Program-made: the position numbers and the translations under genes
Notes under the pieces: generated by a model
Database searches by the model: none
What the model saw: only the letters and a program-made list of their open reading frames with translations
Told to the model about the DNA's origin: nothing
Shown: piece by piece, positions 6,770-13,885 of the stretch
Layout: every line of letters begins with the position of its first letter
How positions within the stretch are numbered: the stretch's first letter is position 1
NCBI GenBank assembly: GCA_964626405.1
Contig: CAZVFE010000046.1
Coordinates: 1 to 13,885, forward strand
Length of the DNA: 13,885 nt
Direction: 5' to 3'
DNA from: CAZVFE01 sp964626405
Lineage (GTDB): Bacteria > Bacteroidota > Bacteroidia > Cytophagales > Spirosomataceae

Positions 6770-9349
6770 CTATTCTTGATTTTCTTGGTTTTCATCATTC
6801 TCAGGAGCATCATTTGAATCATTTGATTCATTTGTTTCATTTGAAACCTCCCCTACTTGTCCTTCTAGGATTGCTTCATTTTCTTCTTCTGCTGAGGATT
6901 CTATATCTATTTTAGTAACAGAAGATATCTCATCCGTTTCATTCTTTAAACGAATTAGTTTCACCCCTTGCGTATTTCTACCCATTACTCTAAGTTCAGC
7001 GACAGAGGTTCTAATTAAGATTCCAGCTTTGGTAATTATCATTAAATCGTTGGAATCTTTCACTTCTTTGATTGCAACCAAAGAACCTGTTTTTTCGGTA
7101 ATATTCAAGGCCTTAACTCCTTTACCACCACGGTTTGTCAGTCTATAATCTTCTACCTCAGAACGCTTACCAAAGCCTTTTTCGGATACAACTAAAAGTT
7201 GTTGATTTTCAGGATCTGAAACACAAACCATACCAATTACCATTTCATTTTTGATAGATTCATCAATCCAAATACCTTTTACTCCGGCAGCCGAACGGCC
7301 CATTGGACGCACTCTATGTTCTTCAAAACGAACAGAACGTCCGGTATTGGTTGCAATAACTATTTGATTTTCACCATTTGTTAGAGCTACATCTAATAAT
7401 CTATCTCCTTCACGGATAGTTATGGCGATGATACCATTCTGACGAGGTCTTGAATAAGCTTCTAAAGAAGTTTTCTTGATAGTACCATCTTGGGTACACA
7501 TTACGATGAAATTATTTTGGATATAATCTTCATCTTTTAAGTTTTTAACATTGATTACAGAACGAATTGAATCTCCACTTTCAATATTAATTAAATTTTG
7601 AATTGGTCGACCTTTAGAGGTTTTTGAACCTTCTGGTACGGAATATACTCTTAGCCAAAAACATTTTCCGTTTTCGGTAAAGATTAATAACCAATTATGC
7701 ATGGTTGCAGAGAAAAGATGCTCTGTATAGTCGTCGTCTTTAGTAGCAACCGCTCTGGAGCCTACTCCTCCCCTTCCCTGAGCTTTATATTCAATTATTG
7801 GAGTTCTTTTGATATAACCTTGTGCTGAAATTGTAATTAACATTTCATCATCGGCAATCATATCTTCTACAGAGAATTCATCATCAGACATATTGATCTG
7901 TGTTCTTCTTTCATCTCCATAGCGTTCTTTCATTTCATTCAATTCAGATTTAATGATTTCAAGCTGTCTTTCAGGTTTAGCAAGAATATCTTCTAAATCA
8001 TCAATTGTTTTCATGATTTCAGCGTATTCATTATTAATTTTATCTCTTTCCAGACCAGTCAAACGCTGTAAACGCATTTCCAAGATCGCTTTTGCTTGGA
8101 TTTCAGAAAGATTAAATTGTTTCATTAATCCATCTTGCGCCTCATTTGGATCCTTTGAGTTTCTAATTAAAGCAATAACAGCATCTAAATTATCTAATGC
8201 GATAATGAAACCTTCTAAGATATGTGCTCTTTTTCTTGCTTCTCTTAATTCATAATTCGTTCTACGGACAATTACTTCATTTCTATGTTCAACAAAATGA
8301 TGAATTAAATCCTTTAAATTCAAGGTTTGTGGTCTTCCTTTAACTAAAGCCACATTGTTAACAGAGAAAGATGATTGTAAGGCAGAGAATTTATATAGAT
8401 TATTTAAAACTACATTCGGTACACAATCGCGCTTAAGATCAAAAACAATTCTCATACCCTGACGATCCGACTCATCTCGAATTTCAGAAATACCTTCAAT
8501 TTTCTTATCGTTAACTAGGTCAGCACATTGTTTGATTAAGGAAGCCTTATTGACCATATACGGAATTTCCGTAACGATGATTTGTTCCTTACCCGTTTTC
8601 GATGTTTCAAATGTTGCATTTCCTCTTACTACTACCCTTCCTCTACCTGTCTCAAATGCATCAATAATCCCCTTAATACCGTAGATTGTTCCTCCTGTTG
8701 GAAAATCAGGAGCTTTGATATACTGCATCAATTCTTGAATGGTAATATCTCTATTATCGATATAGGCCGTAATTCCATCTACAACCTCTGTTAGGTTATG
8801 TGGAGCCATATTGGTTGCCATACCAACAGCAATACCTGAGGTACCATTCAATAATAAATTTGGAATCTTGGAGGGTAAAACTGTAGGCTCACTCAAAGAA
8901 TCATCAAAATTCGGCTGAAAATCAACTGTTTCCTTTCCTAAATCACCTAACATTTCATCCGCAATTCGCTTCAACCTCGCTTCGGTATAACGCATCGCAG
9001 CTGGTGAATCACCATCCACCGATCCAAAGTTACCTTGTCCGTCTACCAATGGATAACGTAAAGACCAATCTTGGGCCATTCTTACCATTGTATCGTATAC
9101 AGAGGCATCTCCATGGGGGTGATATTTACCCAAAACCTCCCCTACAATACGTGCAGATTTTTTATAAGATTTATTGTAAGCAACACCTAGCTCATCCATT
9201 CCGTATAAAACACGACGGTGAACTGGCTTTAAACCATCTCTTACGTCTGGCAAAGCTCTTGAAACGATAACAGACATTGAATAATCAATGTATGCTCCTC
9301 GCATTTCATCCTCAATATTTATTGGGATAATATTTGAATCTAAAGACAT
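6770..9349 (-). CDS. gyrA: DNA gyrase subunit A
   Basis: GyrA is the DNA-cleaving subunit of the A2B2 gyrase, which introduces negative supercoils. The 859 residues comprise the breakage-reunion domain (about 8-500), the beta-pinwheel C-terminal domain (about 505-813) and an acidic Glu/Asn/Ser tail (814-859). Visible landmarks are MSVIVSRALPDVRDGLKPVHRR, KYHPHGD, catalytic Tyr121 (RYTEARL) and a shortened GyrA box TNRGGKG (738-744, the RGGKG core of QRRGGKG). The pinwheel and this core favour GyrA over ParC. In the quinolone-determining region the residue equivalent to E. coli Ser83 is Ala82 (GDASVYD), while Asp87 is kept as Asp86. The start ATG follows an AT-rich leader with a candidate promoter at 9431-9460. 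The TPR gene follows 22 bases after the stop. Confidence 0.96.
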   Translation of the reverse strand: MSLDSNIIPINIEDEMRGAYIDYSMSVIVSRALPDVRDGLKPVHRRVLYGMDELGVAYNKSYKKSARIVGEVLGKYHPHGDASVYDTMVRMAQDWSLRYPLVDGQGNFGSVDGDSPAAMRYTEARLKRIADEMLGDLGKETVDFQPNFDDSLSEPTVLPSKIPNLLLNGTSGIAVGMATNMAPHNLTEVVDGITAYIDNRDITIQELMQYIKAPDFPTGGTIYGIKGIIDAFETGRGRVVVRGNATFETSKTGKEQIIVTEIPYMVNKASLIKQCADLVNDKKIEGISEIRDESDRQGMRIVFDLKRDCVPNVVLNNLYKFSALQSSFSVNNVALVKGRPQTLNLKDLIHHFVEHRNEVIVRRTNYELREARKRAHILEGFIIALDNLDAVIALIRNSKDPNEAQDGLMKQFNLSEIQAKAILEMRLQRLTGLERDKINNEYAEIMKTIDDLEDILAKPERQLEIIKSELNEMKERYGDERRTQINMSDDEFSVEDMIADDEMLITISAQGYIKRTPIIEYKAQGRGGVGSRAVATKDDDYTEHLFSATMHNWLLIFTENGKCFWLRVYSVPEGSKTSKGRPIQNLINIESGDSIRSVINVKNLKDEDYIQNNFIVMCTQDGTIKKTSLEAYSRPRQNGIIAITIREGDRLLDVALTNGENQIVIATNTGRSVRFEEHRVRPMGRSAAGVKGIWIDESIKNEMVIGMVCVSDPENQQLLVVSEKGFGKRSEVEDYRLTNRGGKGVKALNITEKTGSLVAIKEVKDSNDLMIITKAGILIRTSVAELRVMGRNTQGVKLIRLKNETDEISSVTKIDIESSAEEENEAILEGQVGEVSNETNESNDSNDAPENDENQENQE
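6811..6846. repeat. Four 9-bp tandem repeats in the gyrA tail
   Basis: On the plus strand the units are catttgaat, catttgatt, catttgttt and catttgaaa. Because 9 is a multiple of 3 they encode a three-residue repeat in GyrA (SNE, TNE, SND, SND; residues about 836-847). Copy-number change would stay in frame and only lengthen or shorten the disordered acidic tail. Confidence 0.75.
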
Positions 9350-9430
9350 ATTTTAATCTTAAAATTGAATAGTAATGGCCAATTGTAATTTTCGAAATAA
9401 GTATAATTTTCTAGGCCAATTTTTCTTTAA

Positions 9431-9460
9431 CAAAAATGCAAAAAAAATGAAAAATTTCAA
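9431..9460 (-). promoter_or_regulatory. Candidate gyrA promoter
   Basis: Read on the minus strand, TTG (9460-9458), a 19-base spacer and CATTTTTG (9438-9431) fit the TTG-N19-TAnnTTTG arrangement with one mismatch in the -7 box. Transcription would start near 9425, about 75 bases before the gyrA ATG. Confidence 0.45.
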
Positions 9461-9484
9461 AGCAAATTTGTCCAAATTTTAGGG

Positions 9485-10519
9485 CTATTTTGAAGTTTTT
9501 TGTCCTTTTTTTGAAGATTCACGAATGATTAATTCAGTTGGAAGAATTTCTACCCTATTTTGGCTCAAAATCTCCTTATTTTCAATCTGTTCAATAAGTA
9601 AATCAATCGCTAGTTTTCCGATTTTTTCAAGTGGTTGGGAAACTGAACTTATGGATGGGCTGAAGGCCTCACAAATTGGTTCATTATTAAAACTTACAAT
9701 CATGACCTGTTCAGGAATTTGAATCCCCATCTCTCGTAATTGAATAGCAACTCCAATGGCAAGTCTATCTGACACAATCACGATCGCATCTGGGGGATTA
9801 GATTGAGCCATTAAGTCTTTTGTTAATTTTCTAGCTGATTCAGAATCATAATCTGAATAAACAATTAAGTTATCCTCCACAGACATTCCTGCCTCCAGAA
9901 GCGCTAATTTATAGCCCTCAACACGTTGGTTACTCACATTTACACTCCTCGGGCCTGCCAAGAAGGCAATCCTCTTTGCTCCATTTTCAATCAAATGCTT
10001 GGTTGCATCCTTACTGGCTAAAACATTGTCTACTAGAACTTTAGATGTTAATATTTCTTCCGTATCACGATCAAAAAAGACCATGGGTAAACCTCTTTTT
10101 TGTAGTTTTATTAAATGGTCAAAATTTTCAGTTTCCCTCGAAAGTGAAATAATTATCCCTTCTACCTGAGTACGAATTAAATTTTGAATATTACGAATCT
10201 CATTTTGATAAGATTCTGAAGTTTGTGTAATGAATAAAGAATAACCTTTTGCTGTAGCGGCCTCTTCAATATACTTCATTACTGTTGAGAAAAAATAATA
10301 ACCTAAATCAGGAACAACTAAACCGATCGTTTTCGTCTTGCTTTTTACCAAGGAAGTAGCAATACTATTTGGTTGATAATCCAATTCCTCCGCAAGGTCT
10401 AAAACTGCCTTTTTGGTATCAGGATGAATATCCGGCATATCCCTCATAGCTCTAGAAACTGTTGCTACAGAGACATTCAAAATTCTCGCCAAATCTTTAA
10501 TGGTAATCTGTTGACTCAT
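9485..10519 (-). CDS. LacI-family transcriptional regulator
   Basis: A DNA-binding repressor or activator of 344 residues, the usual family length. The N-terminal HTH (TIKDLARILNVSVATVSRAM, about 6-25) and hinge helix (YQPNSIATSLVKSKT, about 48-62) precede a periplasmic-binding-protein-like effector domain (from KTIGLVVPDL, about 63, to 330). Family members mostly sense sugars or other small metabolites, but no transporter or sugar enzyme adjoins it, so the ligand and targets are open. The ATG gives the canonical HTH position. It stands as a single transcription unit: 135 bases separate its stop from the gyrA ATG, and 62 bases separate it from folB upstream. I found no convincing palindromic operator or good promoter in front of it. 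Confidence 0.93.
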   Translation of the reverse strand: MSQQITIKDLARILNVSVATVSRAMRDMPDIHPDTKKAVLDLAEELDYQPNSIATSLVKSKTKTIGLVVPDLGYYFFSTVMKYIEEAATAKGYSLFITQTSESYQNEIRNIQNLIRTQVEGIIISLSRETENFDHLIKLQKRGLPMVFFDRDTEEILTSKVLVDNVLASKDATKHLIENGAKRIAFLAGPRSVNVSNQRVEGYKLALLEAGMSVEDNLIVYSDYDSESARKLTKDLMAQSNPPDAIVIVSDRLAIGVAIQLREMGIQIPEQVMIVSFNNEPICEAFSPSISSVSQPLEKIGKLAIDLLIEQIENKEILSQNRVEILPTELIIRESSKKGQKTSK

Positions 10520-10567
10520 CTATAAGTTTTAATAATGCTTTGCTATGCGGAATAATTGAATGGAAAA

Positions 10568-10595
10568 ATACAAAAAAAAATTTAATTTTTTGTAT
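10568..10595 (-). terminator. AT-rich hairpin across the folB stop codon
   Basis: ATACAAAAAA (10568-10577) and TTTTTTGTAT (10586-10595) are perfect 10-base complements around an 8-base loop that includes the folB TAA. On the minus strand the 3' arm is followed by TTTT. With a single G-C pair per arm it would be a weak terminator; it might instead be a control site in front of the lacI-type gene. Confidence 0.3.
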
Positions 10596-10944
10596 AGATT
10601 TTTGAAACTTTTGAATCTACAGAAATTCCTTTAAGGACTAAATTAGGTTTAAGTATTTCAACTTCAAGGAATTCTATGCCTTCTTTTAATTTTAAAATTC
10701 GATCTAAAATAGCATCAATGATTGTTTCCAATAATTGTCTTTTAATCCCCATTTCCTCCCTTACAATTTGAGCAAGCAGGGTATAATCCAAACTATCATC
10801 TAAATTTTCTGACTCAGGATTATTCCCTAAAATCAATTCGATATTTATGATATACCATTGACCCAATACCTGTTCCTCCGGATAATAGCCATGGTAGGCG
10901 AATATCTTAAAATTATTTAATGAAATTTTTGTTTGAATGCTCAT
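10582..10944 (-). CDS. folB: Dihydroneopterin aldolase (FolB)
   Basis: FolB converts 7,8-dihydroneopterin to 6-hydroxymethyl-7,8-dihydropterin and glycolaldehyde in tetrahydrofolate synthesis; it is a cytoplasmic oligomer. The 120 residues match the family length. Key residues are in place: the YHGYYPEEQVLGQ motif with Glu24 (pterin/active site), Tyr54 in DYTLLAQIV, Glu73 in LLETIIDAI (pterin-anchoring Glu), and the catalytic Lys99 in EILKP. Its ATG overlaps the stop of the DivIVA-like gene by one base (TAATG), so the two are translationally coupled, though no functional link between folate and DivIVA is implied. It is the last gene of the WD40 - DivIVA-like - folB operon. Confidence 0.93.
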   Translation of the reverse strand: MSIQTKISLNNFKIFAYHGYYPEEQVLGQWYIINIELILGNNPESENLDDSLDYTLLAQIVREEMGIKRQLLETIIDAILDRILKLKEGIEFLEVEILKPNLVLKGISVDSKVSKIYTKN

Positions 10945-11675
10945 TAGGAAATATCCGCTATATTGCCTGAATCTAAACCTTTTTTATTAAATTCCTCCAA
11001 AACTTTTTTCACAGTTGGCAGGCCATCATCTAGTAAATTAGATTTGGGAGGAATTTGAGCTTTAGCGGGCCTTCCTCTTTTCGGTTTAGGCGGGACTACC
11101 ATTTTTTCAACAGGTTTTAACTGATTTTCAACCTGGCTTTTTTCTTTTTTATTTTGAAATTTAACCTTATTTTTCTTGGGTTTTACCCTTTCTTGAGCAA
11201 CCTCTAATATGGATTCAATTTCGTCTGAAATTTGTTTTTTAGCCTCCTTTATGGCCTTCAATTCTCTTTGAACCTCGACTAATTCTTGCTCCATTTTGGA
11301 TTTTTGCGATTTCAAGGAATTCTCTTCAACCAATTTCCATTTTTTCGCTTCTTTCTGAGCATTCTCAATGATTTGATTCGATTTTTCTCGGGCTTCTTTT
11401 TCTAATTTTTGCAATTGTTGCTTTTGAGTTTCAAGCCATTCATTCTGATGCTTATCGGCAATTTCAATTGCCTTTAACATCGAATTTTCCAATTGTTTAT
11501 ATTTCTCTATTTCTACCTCTAATGCCTGATTTTTATTTTGAACTTTTTGAAGCGTATTATTCAGTTCGCGAAATTTTGAATTCATTTCTTGAATAAAGTC
11601 TAAAACCTCTTCCACATTATAACCGCGGAAAGATTTTGAAAAATTAGCTCTATTTTCTTCGAAATATTCACTCAT
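10944..11675 (-). CDS. DivIVA-like coiled-coil protein with AT-hook-like motif
   Basis: The N-terminus carries the DivIVA signature NFSKSFRGYNVEEVLDFI, which in DivIVA/GpsB proteins gives membrane-curvature or pole binding. A coiled coil of roughly 130 residues rich in Gln, Glu and Lys follows (LEVEIEKYKQLEN..., ending near EVAQERV). The tail is Lys/Pro-rich and contains PPKPKRGRPAK, whose RGRP core is that of an AT-hook, then a short acidic end. It is likely a cytoplasmic scaffold in division or envelope positioning, by family analogy only. I chose the ATG at 11675 (243 residues). An in-frame TTG at 11705 would add ten residues and overlap the WD40 stop by 8 bases, but the ATG puts the FRGY motif at the family's usual distance from the start. 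folB is coupled downstream. Confidence 0.82.
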   Translation of the reverse strand: MSEYFEENRANFSKSFRGYNVEEVLDFIQEMNSKFRELNNTLQKVQNKNQALEVEIEKYKQLENSMLKAIEIADKHQNEWLETQKQQLQKLEKEAREKSNQIIENAQKEAKKWKLVEENSLKSQKSKMEQELVEVQRELKAIKEAKKQISDEIESILEVAQERVKPKKNKVKFQNKKEKSQVENQLKPVEKMVVPPKPKRGRPAKAQIPPKSNLLDDGLPTVKKVLEEFNKKGLDSGNIADIS

Positions 11676-11697
11676 AGGAGTTGAATTTACATAATTT

Positions 11698-12594
11698 TTA
11701 ATCAATTTTCCAAATAGAAATCATTTTATCATCAGAAATCGAAAATAATTGATTATTCAAATCTGACCATATTAATTTATTTACCGAATTTTTATGTCCC
11801 CCATGCCTTGCAAAATCAATTACTTTTAAAAGATTTAAATCTTTATCCCAAATCTTAATGGTTTTATCCATACTAGCGGTAGCAAATAAATCAAAATTAG
11901 GATGAAAACTCAAACTATGAATTGAATAAATATGTCCCACCACCGATTTAATTAATTTCAAATCCAATGAATCATCTATGGTAAATTTCTGGATTTTGGC
12001 ATCTTTTCCAACTGTATAAATACAATTCTCAACCATGGAAATGTCGAATATAGTAGATTGATGAATAGGGATGGATTTTAATAATTCCCCTTCAAGTGAG
12101 AGAATTTTTAGTTCACCCTGACTATTTCCTAAAAATATTTTATCCTTGAAATTGGCAATTTTCCGAATTCGATGGTGATCAATTTTTAATTTTTTGATGA
12201 TGGCATTTTCTTTAAGTGAAAATACGGAAACCAGTCCATCTTGGTGCACAAACCAGAAGTCCTCCCCTATTTTTATGAAATCGTATATCCAAAAATTGGT
12301 AAAATCAATTAGAAAATCGGTGGAAAAATCTTTTAAATTGATTTTCAAAATACCTTTTAGATTCTGGGCAAGAAATAATTCTTCTTTATCTTCATCCAGG
12401 TACATGGAATAAATTGAATGTTCAGTTCGTGCGATTACCTTCCCTAAATCAGGTTTCAAAAGATTCCATTCTACAATAAAACCATCTGAACCGGCAGTAT
12501 ATAGAATATTTTTAGCTTTATTTAAAGCCATGGAATAAAGTGGTCCTTTATGGCCAGCAAAGGTATCTATTCTATTAACTTGAATTTTTCTCAA
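11698..12594 (-). CDS. WD40-repeat protein
   Basis: A seven-bladed beta-propeller, presumably cytoplasmic since no signal peptide is seen. Clear WD repeats stand at the N-terminus (GHKGPLYSMALN...GSDGFIVEWN) and in the last two blades (GHIYSIHSLSFHPNF...DKTIKIWD and GHKNSVNKLIW...DKMISIWKID). The middle blades are divergent but keep the spacing of about 40 residues. It probably serves as a protein-interaction platform; the partner is unknown, though the DivIVA-like protein 22 bases downstream is an obvious candidate. The start is uncertain: TTG at 12594 (298 residues, beginning LRKIQVNRIDTFAGH) is preferred over TTG at 12618, which overlaps a TAnnTTTG-like box at 12616-12623. No ATG lies before blade 1. 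Confidence 0.85.
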   Translation of the reverse strand: MRKIQVNRIDTFAGHKGPLYSMALNKAKNILYTAGSDGFIVEWNLLKPDLGKVIARTEHSIYSMYLDEDKEELFLAQNLKGILKINLKDFSTDFLIDFTNFWIYDFIKIGEDFWFVHQDGLVSVFSLKENAIIKKLKIDHHRIRKIANFKDKIFLGNSQGELKILSLEGELLKSIPIHQSTIFDISMVENCIYTVGKDAKIQKFTIDDSLDLKLIKSVVGHIYSIHSLSFHPNFDLFATASMDKTIKIWDKDLNLLKVIDFARHGGHKNSVNKLIWSDLNNQLFSISDDKMISIWKID

Positions 12595-12602
12595 TTTAAA
12601 AT

Positions 12603-12623
12603 GTAAATTTACTTTCAAAACTA
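12603..12623. promoter_or_regulatory. Divergent control region: minus-strand -7-like box and 10-bp palindrome
   Basis: On the minus strand TAGTTTTG (12623-12616) fits TAnnTTTG exactly and points toward the WD40 gene, though no TTG is seen at the -33 distance. GTAAATTTAC (12603-12612) is a perfect palindrome between the two start regions. On the plus strand TAAATTTA (12604-12611) with TTG at 12580-12582 is a weaker candidate promoter for the transferase gene. All AT-rich, so chance matches are possible. Confidence 0.3.
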
Positions 12624-12629
12624 ATAATT

Positions 12630-13205
12630 ATGCCCGAGGTTTTAGCTAAATTTTCTTTAAAATCCTTTCCAGCAGAAGGAATTTTAGTAAGTATTGAAGA
12701 AAATTCACATATAGATTCTTCCAAATCCTTGTTAAGTTGGGGTGCCAGATGGGCATTAAAGGAATTATTTATTGATTTAGGAATTGAGGCTGATCGATTG
12801 ATTTTTGGAGAAAATACTGGTCCTTTGGACAGTTTAAATGAATATTCTTTTTCTATTTCGCATAGTTTTCCTTATTGTACTGCTATAATTTCAAAATCTG
12901 CTATTGGTATTGATTTAGAAAAACAGGGTAGAAATGTTGAAAAAATTCTTTCAAAATTTTTAAAAGAGGAAGAATTGAAATTAATTGAGGAGGGAGTAAT
13001 AGAGGGCCTTGAGGCCTTTTGCATGAAAGAAGCAGCCTTAAAAACAGCAAAGGGTCGAATCAAAACATTGAAAGATCCTATTTTAATTCAATCTAAAGTA
13101 AAGGGTGAAATTGAATTGGAAGGTAAATCTCACCCTATACTTTTTGAGAGAATTGAGCATGAAAAATGCTTAATTATTGCAAGTTCTTGGAAAACTACCT
13201 TTTAA
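12630..13205 (+). CDS. 4'-phosphopantetheinyl transferase superfamily protein
   Basis: Transfers 4'-phosphopantetheine from CoA to a serine of acyl, peptidyl or aryl carrier proteins, making them active. It is cytoplasmic, 191 residues, close to the Sfp/AcpT-like half-length forms. Motifs in order are SFSISHS with His78, the Mg-binding GIDLEKQGR with Asp95 and Glu97, and FCMKEAALK (Lys133, Glu134, Lys138), equivalent to WxxKEAxxK. No synthase or carrier-protein gene is nearby, so whether it serves fatty-acid ACP or a secondary-metabolite system elsewhere cannot be told. The ATG at 12630 lies 35 bases from the preferred start of the divergent WD40 gene. Its 3' end overlaps the converging outer-membrane-protein gene by 11 bases. 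Confidence 0.9.
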   Translation: MPEVLAKFSLKSFPAEGILVSIEENSHIDSSKSLLSWGARWALKELFIDLGIEADRLIFGENTGPLDSLNEYSFSISHSFPYCTAIISKSAIGIDLEKQGRNVEKILSKFLKEEELKLIEEGVIEGLEAFCMKEAALKTAKGRIKTLKDPILIQSKVKGEIELEGKSHPILFERIEHEKCLIIASSWKTTF

Positions 13206-13746
13206 AACCATAACCAAAACTCAAACCTGGAATTATTCCAAAGGAACTTCCTAAATTTGGATAAAGGTTAAACTGCCCAAAAAAACCTTTACCAATTGGC
13301 TGATATCGATAACCTATGTTACCAAATATATTCCCGAAACCAATTGCATTTTGCCTAATATTATATTGGCTATTATTTATTTGACCGGAAACAAAAGCCA
13401 AAGTAGTTCCTAAACCGACGACCAAAGAACTTCTTTTTTTCCCAATCAAATAATTCATTTCTAATGGAATAAAAAGGGCACTAATATTCGAATTAATATT
13501 TGATCCTTTTGCTCCAATATAGAAATAAGAAAATCCTGAGCGAAAACCTATGCCATCTTGTTTCCCTCTCTCTAAGCGCATGTCGTAATTAAAGGAAGCA
13601 AATGCTGACGGCCCAAGCAATTCGAGAAAGACATTTCTATGAAATTTTTTCGTAATTAAAGAATCAATATCAAAATTATCCTTTTGAGCAAAAATGGAAA
13701 AATTGATAAAAATGATGCCTAGAAGGGCAAAAAAATGTTTTTTCAT
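13195..13746 (-). CDS. Small outer-membrane beta-barrel protein (uncharacterised)
   Basis: 183 residues with a Sec signal peptide (MKKHFFALLGIIFINFSIFA, cut before Gln21). The mature part has alternating hydrophobic/polar strands and ends in the aromatic stretch GLSFGYGFKR, as expected for a barrel of about eight strands. The segment NVFLELLGPSAFASFNYD resembles the first strand of small barrel proteins often found in Bacteroidota; no function is assigned to that family as far as I know. The stop lies inside the 3' end of the transferase gene. Upstream, TATCTTCG (13777-13770, minus) is one base off the TAnnTTTG box and would give a leader of about 20 bases, but no -33 TTG matches. Confidence 0.82.
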   Translation of the reverse strand: MKKHFFALLGIIFINFSIFAQKDNFDIDSLITKKFHRNVFLELLGPSAFASFNYDMRLERGKQDGIGFRSGFSYFYIGAKGSNINSNISALFIPLEMNYLIGKKRSSLVVGLGTTLAFVSGQINNSQYNIRQNAIGFGNIFGNIGYRYQPIGKGFFGQFNLYPNLGSSFGIIPGLSFGYGFKR

Positions 13747-13796
13747 TTGATTAGTGGTCTAAATTTTATCGAAGATAATATAAATATTTAAAAAAA

Positions 13797-13885
13797 TTAT
13801 TCTCCTAAAATATTTAACAAAATATTTAACTCATTTAATTTTTCTTGGTCTAAATTTTTTTCATTTGCAACTATTAAATTGCGAA
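13797..13885 (-). CDS. 3' end of a further minus-strand gene (partial)
   Basis: A reading frame enters from beyond the right edge and stays open for 28 codons to a TAA at 13799-13797. Its end (ANEKNLDQEKLNELNILLN, then ILGE) reads like an amphipathic C-terminal helix, whereas the other two minus frames close quickly. The stop lies 50 bases upstream of the outer-membrane-protein ATG on the same strand, so the two could share a transcript. Too short to identify. Confidence 0.45.
   Translation of the reverse strand, partial: RNLIVANEKNLDQEKLNELNILLNILGE

Noticed and set aside
9451..9480. AAATTT-type inverted repeats after the LacI-type gene as a terminator
   Set aside because: The arms contain only A and T except at the loop and overlap the proposed gyrA promoter; pairing would be too weak and the match is expected by chance in such AT-rich sequence.
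10520..10581. Sugar-type palindromic operator in front of the LacI-family gene
   Set aside because: I looked for a GC-centred palindrome typical of LacI operators and found only a loose TGCTTTGCTATGC-like stretch without proper symmetry.

Overview
The window looks like chromosomal DNA of a low-GC (roughly one third G+C) member of the Bacteroidota, most likely a Cytophagales-type free-living bacterium. The grounds are promoter-like TAnnTTTG boxes with an upstream TTG, AT-rich leaders without Shine-Dalgarno sequences, and family-typical protein features. These features include an XRE regulator ending in a KKIERxxIFYSDGTF-type tail, a FRGYNVEEV DivIVA-like protein, and a small outer-membrane protein of a type common in this phylum. 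No transposase, integrase, CRISPR array, rRNA or tRNA gene was seen. There is no gene-free stretch longer than 300 bases.

Layout. Positions 1-2413 (+): dapD (lysine/cell-wall precursor synthesis) with a -7 promoter box and an intrinsic terminator; then a CvfB-like S1-domain RNA-binding protein whose ATG lies 6 bases after that terminator's T-run; then an XRE-family regulator behind a well-formed promoter loaded with TGTAAA repeats and an inverted repeat. Positions 2414-2601: an AT-rich non-coding segment with seven DnaA-box-like 9-mers, three of them exact TTATCCACA, mostly spaced by whole helical turns. Positions 2602-5123 (+): a tightly packed set of a MazG/PRA-PH-like NTP pyrophosphohydrolase, an OmpR-family response regulator and its sensor kinase. 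These are closed by a 14-bp hairpin shared with the converging minus-strand genes.

Positions 5266-12594 (-): gyrA followed by a secreted TPR/coiled-coil protein (one unit); a LacI-family regulator; and a WD40 - DivIVA-like - folB operon. Position 12630 on (+): a 4'-phosphopantetheinyl transferase divergent from the WD40 gene and overlapping tail-to-tail with a minus-strand outer-membrane beta-barrel gene. The last 89 bases probably hold the 3' end of another minus-strand gene.

The gene content is mostly housekeeping: lysine, folate, DNA topology, carrier-protein activation and envelope. The strongest unexplained signal is the DnaA-box array at 2418-2542. It is either a replication origin or a DnaA-responsive control/titration region in front of a nucleotide-pool gene and a two-component system. 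Gene orientation around it does not support the origin reading, so it is offered as a testable candidate. I did not find a clear new multi-gene system.
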